From UBA1535 sp964371035 (GTDB taxonomy: Bacteria; Bacillota; Clostridia; Tissierellales; Sedimentibacteraceae), in the NCBI GenBank assembly GCA_964371035.1, contig CAYJLG010000057.1:1-10936 (forward strand): DNA of 10,936 bases. The letters run 5' to 3'. Both the position numbers and the translations under genes were made by a program. How positions within the stretch are numbered: the first letter of the stretch is position 1; every line of letters starts with the position of its first letter. Shown piece after piece: positions 1 to 6,834 of the stretch. A model generated the notes under the pieces. The model saw only the letters and a program-made list of their open reading frames with translations, searched no databases and was not told where the DNA came from.

Positions 1-235
1 TAACCCCATTGGCTTTGTTATTCAAAGCTTTCGCTTTGTAGTTTTATTATACAACGTTTTGATGAAAATTGCTATATTTTTGTGTTAAATGTTTTTGGAA
101 CTTTACAATTTAAAAATCTATTATCAAAATCAGACGGGAATATGAATCTTTTATACATAGCTTACTAAAACAACCGTCATTCGAAAGTGCGGATTTGAGT
201 GGTAAATTTTAACAAAGATATATTCACATAAAGAA
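1..235. other. AT-rich intergenic region without a gene
   Basis: No open reading frame of gene quality is seen on either strand. The stretch lies downstream of the last gene of the leftward operon. It holds one small inverted repeat near its left end (listed separately). It also has a minus-strand TATAAT (positions 52-47 read leftward), which could be the -10 box of a promoter for a gene beyond the left edge, but no matching -35 is visible at normal spacing. I see no classical hairpin plus T-tract terminator for the operon here. Confidence 0.6.
12..38. repeat. Short three-arm inverted repeat (competing hairpins)
   Basis: GCTTTG at 12-17, CAAAGC at 23-28 and GCTTTG at 33-38 form three adjacent arms, so the central arm can pair with either flank and give two mutually exclusive 6-bp hairpins. 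On the plus strand the second hairpin is followed by the T-rich TAGTTTTATT, faintly resembling a terminator for a rightward gene outside the window. The arms are short, and this may be chance or a relic of an intergenic palindromic repeat. Confidence 0.35.
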
Positions 236-1027
236 TCATTTGTTTCTACCTATTATCTCTATCTGGGTCAGTGCCGGGAATGGGCTCTCGTCGTCAGCTT
301 TTAGAAGCCGGTCGAACTTGACCCATGTTATGGTGCGGGGAGATATGTCGAATTGTTGCGGTCTTTTTGTTTTGATAAAGTTCAACACCTCCTCACTGCC
401 GTCGGAAAAGCTCACCGTACCGCTCGTCCAGTAGCTGTCGTGGGGGAAGTCGGCACGCAGTGTGATTTTTACTTCGTCGATGGTGACAGTTCGACCGAAG
501 TCTATCTTGATGGCAGCGTTTGGATCTTGATTGATGCCCCAACTTTGATACGGCCATCTGCCGTGATTTTCATTTTCAAACACGCCGTCAATGGCGTTAT
601 ACGAGGCGAACACCGCCTCTCCTCTCGTCTCAACATTGGCGGAGGAGTGGGGGTAGTAGCCGATTTCCCCATGTCGGTCGTAAACATTGAGCGCGAGGTT
701 TTGCCGTGCCGATATCTCCTTCTCGGTGGCGAGCCTTGCACGAATTACATGACGCTCACCGACAAAGCATTTGGGTGAGAATACTATCCTGTCGCTGTCA
801 AAAGGAATGGTGTAAGATATTTCATTTTGAGTGGCATAGATCAGCTGTGGTGCAAGGCTGTCCTCAAACTGCACCACAAGATAGCAGGGTATAGTTTGTA
901 TTTTCAGCACCACCGCATCGCCGTGCTGATATTCCTTTATGTGCAAAAGGGTGCAATCGGTATCTTCTTCCGACCTTGACAATACATCGCCGCCGGAATT
1001 TTTTATCATCAGCTCTAAAGAGTTCAT
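236..1027 (-). CDS. Discoidin-like (F5/8 type C-like) beta-rich protein at operon end
   Basis: A 263-residue protein with no signal peptide and no membrane segment, so probably cytoplasmic. Residues about 1-105 form a beta-rich N-terminal half. Residues about 110-263 resemble a discoidin/galactose-binding fold: the stretch around 138-165 (AIDGVFENENHGRWPYQSWG) has the AIDG...W pattern typical of such carbohydrate-binding domains, followed by KIDFGRTVTIDEVKI (174-188), matching the usual 'DLG...I..I.I' strand. The start is placed at the ATG at 1027, which has AAGGAG four bases upstream and begins 13 bases after the stop of the dehydrogenase gene. An ATG 30 bases further upstream would overlap that gene and lacks such a site. 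It is the last gene of the uronate operon, so a role in binding or processing a uronic-acid sugar is inferred, not shown. No catalytic motif is recognised. Confidence 0.72.
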   Translation of the reverse strand: MNSLELMIKNSGGDVLSRSEEDTDCTLLHIKEYQHGDAVVLKIQTIPCYLVVQFEDSLAPQLIYATQNEISYTIPFDSDRIVFSPKCFVGERHVIRARLATEKEISARQNLALNVYDRHGEIGYYPHSSANVETRGEAVFASYNAIDGVFENENHGRWPYQSWGINQDPNAAIKIDFGRTVTIDEVKITLRADFPHDSYWTSGTVSFSDGSEEVLNFIKTKRPQQFDISPRTITWVKFDRLLKADDESPFPALTQIEIIGRNK

Positions 1028-1030
1028 AAT

Positions 1031-1037
1031 TCTCCTT
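1031..1037 (-). promoter_or_regulatory. Ribosome binding site fixing the start of the discoidin-like gene
   Basis: On the minus strand AAGGAGA ends three bases before the ATG at 1027 and sits directly after the TAA of the upstream dehydrogenase gene. This decides for the 1027 start over the upstream ATG at 1057. Confidence 0.7.
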
Positions 1038-1040
1038 TTT

Positions 1041-1832
1041 TTACGGTTGTTTTCCAATGTATGCGAGGATACCGCCGTCTACATACAGTACATGTCCGTT
1101 GACAAAGTTGGAGGCATCACTTGCAAGGAAAACAGCAGGGCCGGCAAGGTCTTCGGCGGCACCCCAGCGCTCTGCCGGTGTTTTAGCGATGATAAATTGG
1201 TCGAACGGATGTTTTGAGCCGTCCGCTTGGGTCTCACGAAGCGGTGCTGTCTGCGGTGTGGCGATATAGCCGGGCCCCAAACCGTTGCACTGGATGTTGA
1301 ATCTGCCGTATTCGGAACAGATGTTGCGGGTGAGCATCTTTAAACCGCCCTTTGCCGCCGCATATGCCGAGACAGTCTCACGTCCCAGCTCCGACATCAT
1401 GGAGCAGATATTAATAATCTTGCCGTGACCCTTTTTGATCATTGACGGGATAACCGCCTTGGAGACGATAAAGGGTGCGTTGAGGTCAACATCGACCACC
1501 TGACGGAAATCGGCGGCGGACATCTCGGTCATCGGCACACGCTTTATTATGCCGGCATTGTTGACCAGAATGTCAATGACACCTACCTCCTTTTCAATGG
1601 TAGCGACGAGGTTGTTGACCCCCTCATCATCACAGACATTGCAGACATAGCCATGTGCTTTGACGCCGATTTCTTCATAAGAGGCGAGACCTTTGTCGAC
1701 ATTTTCTTGCGATAGGTCGTTAAAACAGATTGTTGCACCCGCCTTTGCAAAAGCCGAGGCTATCGCAAATCCTATGCCGTAGCTTGCACCGGTTACAAGA
1801 GCGACCTTTCCTTTTAAACTAAAATTTTCCAT
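1041..1832 (-). CDS. kduD: KduD-type SDR dehydrogenase (2-keto-3-deoxygluconate / gluconate 5-dehydrogenase family)
   Basis: A 263-residue classical short-chain dehydrogenase, the usual length. It has the cofactor motif TGASYGIG at 14-21, NNAG at 91-94, the catalytic serine near 144 in NICSMMS, and Tyr157/Lys161 in YAAAK. In this pathway the enzyme reduces 2,5-diketo-3-deoxygluconate (DKII) to 2-keto-3-deoxygluconate with NAD(P)H. From memory, the sequence is very close to the proteins annotated gluconate 5-dehydrogenase/DhuD in streptococcal hyaluronate operons (for example the segments SELGRETVSAYAAAKGG and ASNFVNGHVLYVDGG), so a database could label it either way. Context decides: it follows KduI by nine bases, with its AGGAG overlapping the KduI stop codon, which implies coupled expression. 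Cytoplasmic. Start ATG at 1832. Confidence 0.93.
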   Translation of the reverse strand: MENFSLKGKVALVTGASYGIGFAIASAFAKAGATICFNDLSQENVDKGLASYEEIGVKAHGYVCNVCDDEGVNNLVATIEKEVGVIDILVNNAGIIKRVPMTEMSAADFRQVVDVDLNAPFIVSKAVIPSMIKKGHGKIINICSMMSELGRETVSAYAAAKGGLKMLTRNICSEYGRFNIQCNGLGPGYIATPQTAPLRETQADGSKHPFDQFIIAKTPAERWGAAEDLAGPAVFLASDASNFVNGHVLYVDGGILAYIGKQP

Positions 1833-1841
1833 ACTGTTCTC

Positions 1842-2684
1842 CTATTTCATCTTGTTCATCGGTATTGCGTCCATGTCATCAAAGGTTTGGTTTTCGCCGC
1901 CCATCGCCCAGATAAAGCTGTAGCTCGTCGTGCCGCAACCGCTGTGGATACTCCAAGACGGGCTGATGACCGCCATTTCGGATTTCATGACGATGTGGCG
2001 TGTCTCGTCCCTCTCACCCATCAGGTGAAATACCACATGCTCGCTTGGGAAATCAAAGTAGGTATAAATTTCCATTCTGCGCTCATGGGTATGTGACGGC
2101 ATGGTGTTCCAGACGTTGCCCTCGTCGAGTTCGGTCAAACCCATCGTGAGCTGACAGGTGGGGAGGACGTCGGGGTGGATAAATTGGTTGATGACACGCT
2201 TATTTGCGGTGGAGTTATCGCCGAGCGGTTTTTTCGCCGCATCAGCTTTTGTGAGCAGTTTTGTCTCGTAGCTCATGTGGGCAGGGGCGGACACTATGTA
2301 GAATTTTGCGGGAGAGTTTTTGTCATTGCTCCCAAAAACAATCTCCTTTGCGCCCTTGGTGACATAAAGGCAGTCTTTAAAACCGAGGTCGTGCCTTGTC
2401 CCATCGACCGTGATTGTGCCGGCACCGCCGATATTAAACACCCCGATCTCACGACGCTCTAAAAAGAAGTCGGTGCCGAAGTTTGCACGGCAGTCCATGC
2501 CCTGCTCGATGTTGACCGCTTTGTCGGTCGGCATACAGCCGAGCGTCACCATGCGATCGACATGGGAATAGACACCAACAACAGTGTTTGCGACATAGAG
2601 ATTTTCTATCAGAAATTCCGCCCTTGTCTCGTCGGTGGTATAGCGTTTAAAGTCTTTTTGATTTGCTGAATAACGAATATCCAT
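1842..2684 (-). CDS. kduI: 5-dehydro-4-deoxy-D-glucuronate isomerase (KduI)
   Basis: A 280-residue protein, matching the roughly 278 residues of E. coli KduI and collinear with it throughout, as recalled: the FLERREIGVFNIGGAGTITVDG stretch around 74-95, ALYVGKGAKE-like LYVTKGAKE (106-114), and SPSWSIHSG (241-249). It is a cupin-type metalloenzyme. The zinc ligands known in E. coli (His196, His198, Glu203, His245) are present as His198, His200, Glu205 and His247 in SHTHERRMEIY and IHSG. It converts 5-keto-4-deoxyuronate (DKI), formed spontaneously from the monosaccharide released by GH88, into 2,5-diketo-3-deoxygluconate (DKII). The ATG at 2684 has AAGGAG six bases upstream, and the gene lies 21 bases after the GH88 stop, so they are co-transcribed. 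Cytoplasmic. Confidence 0.97.
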   Translation of the reverse strand: MDIRYSANQKDFKRYTTDETRAEFLIENLYVANTVVGVYSHVDRMVTLGCMPTDKAVNIEQGMDCRANFGTDFFLERREIGVFNIGGAGTITVDGTRHDLGFKDCLYVTKGAKEIVFGSNDKNSPAKFYIVSAPAHMSYETKLLTKADAAKKPLGDNSTANKRVINQFIHPDVLPTCQLTMGLTELDEGNVWNTMPSHTHERRMEIYTYFDFPSEHVVFHLMGERDETRHIVMKSEMAVISPSWSIHSGCGTTSYSFIWAMGGENQTFDDMDAIPMNKMK

Positions 2685-2705
2685 TTTGTCTCCTTAATAT
2701 CTAGT

Positions 2706-3875
2706 TTACCAATAAAGTTCCCAGTCCCGAACAAGACGCGTCAACGCCTCCATATAGAAATAGTCTCCCCATGTGTTGCACTCATTCAGCCCGATGTCTT
2801 TACAGGAGTTGAACTCGGTGGAGCGACCGTAGGTGCCGTATTTTATGACACCGTTTGATTTGTTGTAATCGGTGATAGCACATTTTTCCGCTACGGCAAG
2901 CAGGATTTTTTTTGCGCATGAAGTATAATATTTTGCCTTTTCTTTGTTCAGGTATTTGCTCATCTCCAACATACCGCACACCGCGATAACCGCCGCCGAA
3001 GAATCGAGCGGTTCGTCGGAACCGTCGCTAAAGGTGAAATCCCAGTACGGCACAAGGTCGCTCGGGAGATGGTCGATAAAGAACTGCGTCACCCTCTCGA
3101 ACAGATCGATGTACTCCGGGTTTTTGATGTATTTATAGGCGAGCGCCATGCCGTAGACCCCCCACGCCTGACCTCTTGCCCATGCGGAGTCGTTTTTATA
3201 TCCTTGATGTGTGACACCGTTTTTCGGCGCTCCGCTCTCGTGGTCGAAGAAAAATGTATGGTAGGTGCTGTTGTCCTCACGCACTATGTGTTTCATGGTG
3301 GTTTTAATGTGTTCGGTAGCGATATTGGCATATTTTAAGTCCTTAGTCTCAGCACTCGCCCAGTATAAAAGTGGCATGTTGAGCAGGCAATCTATGATAA
3401 GTCGTTGGCAATCCGCATCGCCTATAGGCCCCCACGCCTGGATAAATTTGCCCTTTGATCGATATCGGGATATAAGATAATTAGCGGCGGACAGCGCGGC
3501 GGCTTTTCCCGTCTCGCTCCCGACCAGCTTGTAGGCACTTACACAGGAAAGGGAAAAAAGAAAGCCCATGTCATGATTGTTGATATCAATCATCTCATCT
3601 ATGCGATTTTTAAAGCTGTCCACCTGCTTTAATGCAGAATTTTTAAAAACCTCGTCTTTTGTGTGTTCATAGCTGAGCCATATCTGCCCCGTCCAAAAGC
3701 CGGAAGTCCAGCTGACATTTTCACTCTTTGGATAAAAACCATCCTGTGATACGTTAATCTGAAAATTGTCAGTAAAATGAGGCAGATTTTTTTTCACCTG
3801 AGATACGGCATTCTCTAGTGCTAAGTTTGCCTGCATGGTTGTTATTTCTTGATAGTTATCTAAAGTTTTTTTCAT
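2706..3875 (-). CDS. ugl: GH88 unsaturated glucuronyl hydrolase
   Basis: A cytoplasmic enzyme of about 389 residues, the normal length of family GH88, with an (alpha/alpha)6-barrel fold. It removes the terminal unsaturated uronic acid from oligosaccharides made by polysaccharide lyases, by hydrating the enol double bond. Numbering from a TTG one codon upstream, the motifs are WTSGFWTGQIWL (57-68), HDMGF with Asp103, IIDCLLN with Asp163, and WARGQAWGVYGMALAY (233-248). Asp103 and Asp163 match the catalytic Asp88 and Asp149 of Bacillus sp. GL1 UGL. There is no signal peptide, so the substrate must be imported. A TTG immediately precedes the ATG at 3875; I chose the ATG because an AAAGGG site lies about seven bases upstream. 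It follows the regulator gene by 32 bases and precedes kduI by 21, consistent with one transcript. Which glycan (chondroitin, hyaluronan, heparin, other) cannot be read from the sequence. Confidence 0.93.
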   Translation of the reverse strand: MKKTLDNYQEITTMQANLALENAVSQVKKNLPHFTDNFQINVSQDGFYPKSENVSWTSGFWTGQIWLSYEHTKDEVFKNSALKQVDSFKNRIDEMIDINNHDMGFLFSLSCVSAYKLVGSETGKAAALSAANYLISRYRSKGKFIQAWGPIGDADCQRLIIDCLLNMPLLYWASAETKDLKYANIATEHIKTTMKHIVREDNSTYHTFFFDHESGAPKNGVTHQGYKNDSAWARGQAWGVYGMALAYKYIKNPEYIDLFERVTQFFIDHLPSDLVPYWDFTFSDGSDEPLDSSAAVIAVCGMLEMSKYLNKEKAKYYTSCAKKILLAVAEKCAITDYNKSNGVIKYGTYGRSTEFNSCKDIGLNECNTWGDYFYMEALTRLVRDWELYW

Positions 3876-3907
3876 CAAACACCCTTTCTGACTATATGCG
3901 GTTTATA

Positions 3908-6106
3908 TTATTTGTTTTTGCCGGGAGGATTGTTGTAACGATTGCGATATTCCGCCGGAGTAATAGCATAATATTTTTTAAAGAATCGAATGAAACTTTG
4001 GACGTTGTTATAGCCCACCTTTTCTGAAATTTCAGCAATTTTATTGTCTGAAGTTTTTAATAGTTTTTTTGCTTCCGCCATCCTTGTGTTGGTAATATAC
4101 TCATAGACCGTAAACCCCGTTTCGTTTTTAAACAGTGAGCTGAGATAACCCGAAGATAAGAAAACGCTGTTTGCCACATCGTCCAAAGAAATATTGTTTG
4201 GATAGTTGTTTTCAATAAACACGATAGCTCCGTATATGCTAACGGAGTATACGTTGGTTTTGTTGTTTTCAAGTGCGTATATACTCTCGGACATAATCTC
4301 TTCTACAAGCTCTCTTATCTGTGAAACATTTGAGGCGTTTGAAAAACTCCTGAAAATATCTTCTTTGCTGTATTCACTTAAAATTAGGTGACCGTTATCC
4401 GAGAGGGTGCTTAACAGTTGAATAACAATAATATAAATTTGTTGCTTTATCCATAATGTGTCATTGCTGGATTTTAAAGTATAATTCACAGTTTTTGTTA
4501 TACTTTCCATCGCTTCTTCTTTTTTGTGATTAAGAAGAAGTTGGGCGACATGTATACCGTCGTGGCAATATGTGCCGCTTTGGTGAAAACGCATAAAATC
4601 TGTTTTAGGGGAAACAAAGGATCGATTGCCCTCAAATGTTGCGTGCTGTAGAAGTTGCACAGCACCGTAATATATGGTGCTTATAACAGATATATCATCA
4701 AATTCGTTGCTCAAACACCAGATTGAACGCGAAAAGTCACTTGATATATGCGTTTGTTCATGTCGTAACATCTCTTCAAAAGCGTCGAGCTTTAAATTCG
4801 TATTTGCTAAAATAATATAGTTGCAATTTTTCCCCGTGTCCATGGTAAGAATGGTTTCACATTCTATATTTTCGGTTATAAAGGTGTTTATATCTAAAGC
4901 CAGTTCAGATATTTTTTGTTTGGAAAACCCTCTGATCAAGATTAAATAAAACAGCTTGTGTTCCATGGAATTCCCCGATAGTTCGAGGAGATAATTGTAT
5001 TTTTTCTGCTCGAAAGGCTCGTTGATCAGTTGCAATAAAGTTCTTCCTATAACTATAGGTATCGCCTTTTTATAGTTTGCATCGGTTGTGTTCTGCTTGT
5101 CCTGTAGTTTTTCAAACGCATCTTCGATAACCTTGTAATCGTCTTGGGTGTTTTGGGCGTGGTTCACAGTACCATCTTTTGAAATGCTGTTTCTGAGCTT
5201 TTTAAGAGGATTGCGATAATAGGAATTAATTGATATCAGCGTGAGACTTGTGAGAATTAAAAAACCTATTCCGACAACGACGATTAAATAGCTCACCCTG
5301 TTTGATAGAGCATATACTGAAGTGTAGTCACTAACCATGATATAGGATATATTAGTAAAGATGGTTGGCTCATCAAAAATCATTAATCTTTGTGAACTCT
5401 CTGTCTCATAATGCAGTTCATCGTCATTATATATAGAAGAAAAATTACCGTATAAATCGAGAAATTGCGAATTTGAATATATCGTGTCATGGTTGTTTTT
5501 AATCACTACATAATTGTCCGACGTTGAAAAAGTTATGTTTTTTTCAAATTCCCCCGGGTTGAGAAAAAGCGCGAGTGTAAAATTTTTGTCGGTATTAATT
5601 GCTTTGAAAGTGCGTGATAAAATATAGTTTCCATCTTTTTGATCTTTTGTCAATTGCAGTGAGTTGTCATCTGACCCCAAAAAATGATCTGGATTCGGAG
5701 CTTCGTATTTTGTGATATCACTCACGATCACTTCGTTTTCATGGTCGTATAAAACTATGCCGTCAATCACATTTGTTCCGTCCACGATAGATCGGAACAG
5801 CTGGATTATAGATAGATATTCGATTGATGATAAATCTTCATCGCCGCTGAGCAACAATAAATCCCGTATTTCCTTATTGCCGATTAAAGAGTAGATGGTG
5901 GCGTCTAAAGCCTCCAGTCTATCTTCAAATATATTTTTCTTTTCATCATAGAGCAGACGGTTTGTATTTGTTAGATTAGACATGGTTATTTGAGTGTAGT
6001 ACGCAGTTGAAAAAAAGGTTAGTGTCGAGATACTGACAATTATAGATATTATTAGCCCTAAAACATATTTGCGATACAGCTTATTATGATAAAAAAATGT
6101 GTTCAA
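3908..6106 (-). CDS. Membrane-anchored AraC-family sensor-regulator
   Basis: A protein of about 732 residues that joins an extracellular sensor to a DNA-binding domain. Numbered from the TTG at 6124, it has one membrane segment at about 20-42, an external region at about 43-275 of the Cache-like size common in these regulators, a second membrane segment at about 278-299, a cytoplasmic linker from about 300 to 628, and a C-terminal AraC double helix-turn-helix at about 630-733. The HTH contains ISLDDVANSVFLSSGYLSSLFK, GFTVYEYI, and the signature IAEISEKVGYNNVQSFIRFFKKY with ITPAEYR. Such proteins in clostridia and bacilli typically control an adjacent LplB/YtcP transporter and its hydrolases, so it probably senses an extracellular sugar and activates this locus. 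The start is set at the TTG at 6106 because AAAGGG stands eight bases upstream; a TTG at 6124 lacks a good site. There is no histidine kinase or receiver domain. The gene is visibly more A+T rich than kduI and kduD. Confidence 0.88.
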   Translation of the reverse strand: MNTFFYHNKLYRKYVLGLIISIIVSISTLTFFSTAYYTQITMSNLTNTNRLLYDEKKNIFEDRLEALDATIYSLIGNKEIRDLLLLSGDEDLSSIEYLSIIQLFRSIVDGTNVIDGIVLYDHENEVIVSDITKYEAPNPDHFLGSDDNSLQLTKDQKDGNYILSRTFKAINTDKNFTLALFLNPGEFEKNITFSTSDNYVVIKNNHDTIYSNSQFLDLYGNFSSIYNDDELHYETESSQRLMIFDEPTIFTNISYIMVSDYTSVYALSNRVSYLIVVVGIGFLILTSLTLISINSYYRNPLKKLRNSISKDGTVNHAQNTQDDYKVIEDAFEKLQDKQNTTDANYKKAIPIVIGRTLLQLINEPFEQKKYNYLLELSGNSMEHKLFYLILIRGFSKQKISELALDINTFITENIECETILTMDTGKNCNYIILANTNLKLDAFEEMLRHEQTHISSDFSRSIWCLSNEFDDISVISTIYYGAVQLLQHATFEGNRSFVSPKTDFMRFHQSGTYCHDGIHVAQLLLNHKKEEAMESITKTVNYTLKSSNDTLWIKQQIYIIVIQLLSTLSDNGHLILSEYSKEDIFRSFSNASNVSQIRELVEEIMSESIYALENNKTNVYSVSIYGAIVFIENNYPNNISLDDVANSVFLSSGYLSSLFKNETGFTVYEYITNTRMAEAKKLLKTSDNKIAEISEKVGYNNVQSFIRFFKKYYAITPAEYRNRYNNPPGKNK

Positions 6107-6114
6107 TTTTATTA

Positions 6115-6120
6115 CCCTTT
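6115..6120 (-). promoter_or_regulatory. Ribosome binding site selecting a TTG start for the regulator
   Basis: On the minus strand AAAGGG lies eight bases before the TTG at 6106. No ATG is available near the N-terminus ahead of the first membrane segment, so a non-ATG start appears required. Confidence 0.55.
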
Positions 6121-6141
6121 CCAATTCTTGCCGAGTATTAT

Positions 6142-6171
6142 ATTATAACACAAATAACAATAAAGTAGCAA
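6142..6171 (-). promoter_or_regulatory. Probable sigma-A promoter for the regulator-GH88-kduI-kduD unit
   Basis: Read on the minus strand: TTGCTA (6171-6166) as a -35 with four of six consensus bases, an 18-base AT-rich spacer, then TATAAT (6147-6142), a perfect -10 preceded by TGT, i.e. an extended -10 (TGnTATAAT). It lies in the 65-base gap between the sulfatase remnant and the regulator, about 36 bases ahead of the TTG start. It would let the regulator and the genes behind it be expressed independently of the permease operon. Confidence 0.66.
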
Positions 6172-6189
6172 ATAAAGGCTGTGCTAAAA

Positions 6190-6780
6190 TTAATTTACGT
6201 TCCCGATTTTTGATATGTTTTTTGGCAGTGTGCAAATATCATGTGTGTTGCCCATATGTAATCTTAATTTATTATAAAGGTCTAAAATGATTTGTCGCGA
6301 CGCTTTATCGTTTATAAGATTTGTTTTTTCATACGGATCATCCGAGAGGTTATATATCTCAGCAAAACCTTCATCCTTAAAAAGGGTAATCATTAACTTA
6401 TACCCCTCGTCAAGGATCGCCCTTGACGGATTTGAAATGGCGGCATTTCCGTCGTACTGGCTATAGACCGCTCTGTCAATTTTACGATTATTCACTATGT
6501 CGCTCAACAGTGAGACGCCGTCCATCTTGTGCTTTGGCTGTATATCAAAATAATCACAAATTGTGGGCATGACATCGATTATACTTACACATTCGGTATG
6601 CTCACTCGTAATAATTTGATCTTTTTTCGGAAATTTTATATATAAAGGAGACTTTATCGATTCTTCATATGAACACATTTTTTGCCATAGTCCATGCGAG
6701 ACGAGTATCTCACCGTGGTCGGAGGTGAAAACGATCATGGTGTCATCATAGATATTTTCATTTTTTAGCTCCGAAACTGG
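6190..6780 (-). pseudogene. C-terminal remnant of a sulfatase (formylglycine-type family)
   Basis: About 196 residues of clear sulfatase C-terminal half are encoded, starting at about V-S-E-L-K-N-E-N just before IYDDTMIVFTSDHGE. The conserved TSDHGE metal-binding motif is followed by YEESIKSPLYIKFP and SIIDVMPTICDYF, then the DEGYKLMI...EIYNLSDDPYEKTNL tail typical of the family's C-terminal domain. Whole sulfatases are about 450-550 residues; the N-terminal part with the C-x-P-S-R site converted to formylglycine is absent. An in-frame stop lies at 6804-6802, and the few codons between it and the homology (PGYNHGR) do not look like sulfatase. The first in-frame ATG (6738) has no ribosome binding site. 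I read it as an inactive 5'-deleted gene. Its normal stop and tail are intact, so the loss may be recent. An assembly error is the alternative. Confidence 0.82.
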
Positions 6781-6834
6781 TCTGCCATGATTATAACCAG
6801 GTTAATATTTTTATTTTTCAACAGCCCTCACCCA

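Noticed and set aside
41..58. Promoter reading leftward out of the window
   Set aside because: A minus-strand TATAAT is present, but no convincing -35 is found 16-18 bases upstream, so it was only mentioned, not called.
353..778. Plus-strand frame of 141 codons inside the discoidin-like gene
   Set aside because: It is antisense to a well-supported gene with a good ribosome binding site, and its translation shows no domain.
1028..1057. ATG start at 1057 for the discoidin-like gene
   Set aside because: It would overlap the 3' end of kduD and lacks a ribosome binding site, while AAGGAG lies just ahead of the ATG at 1027.
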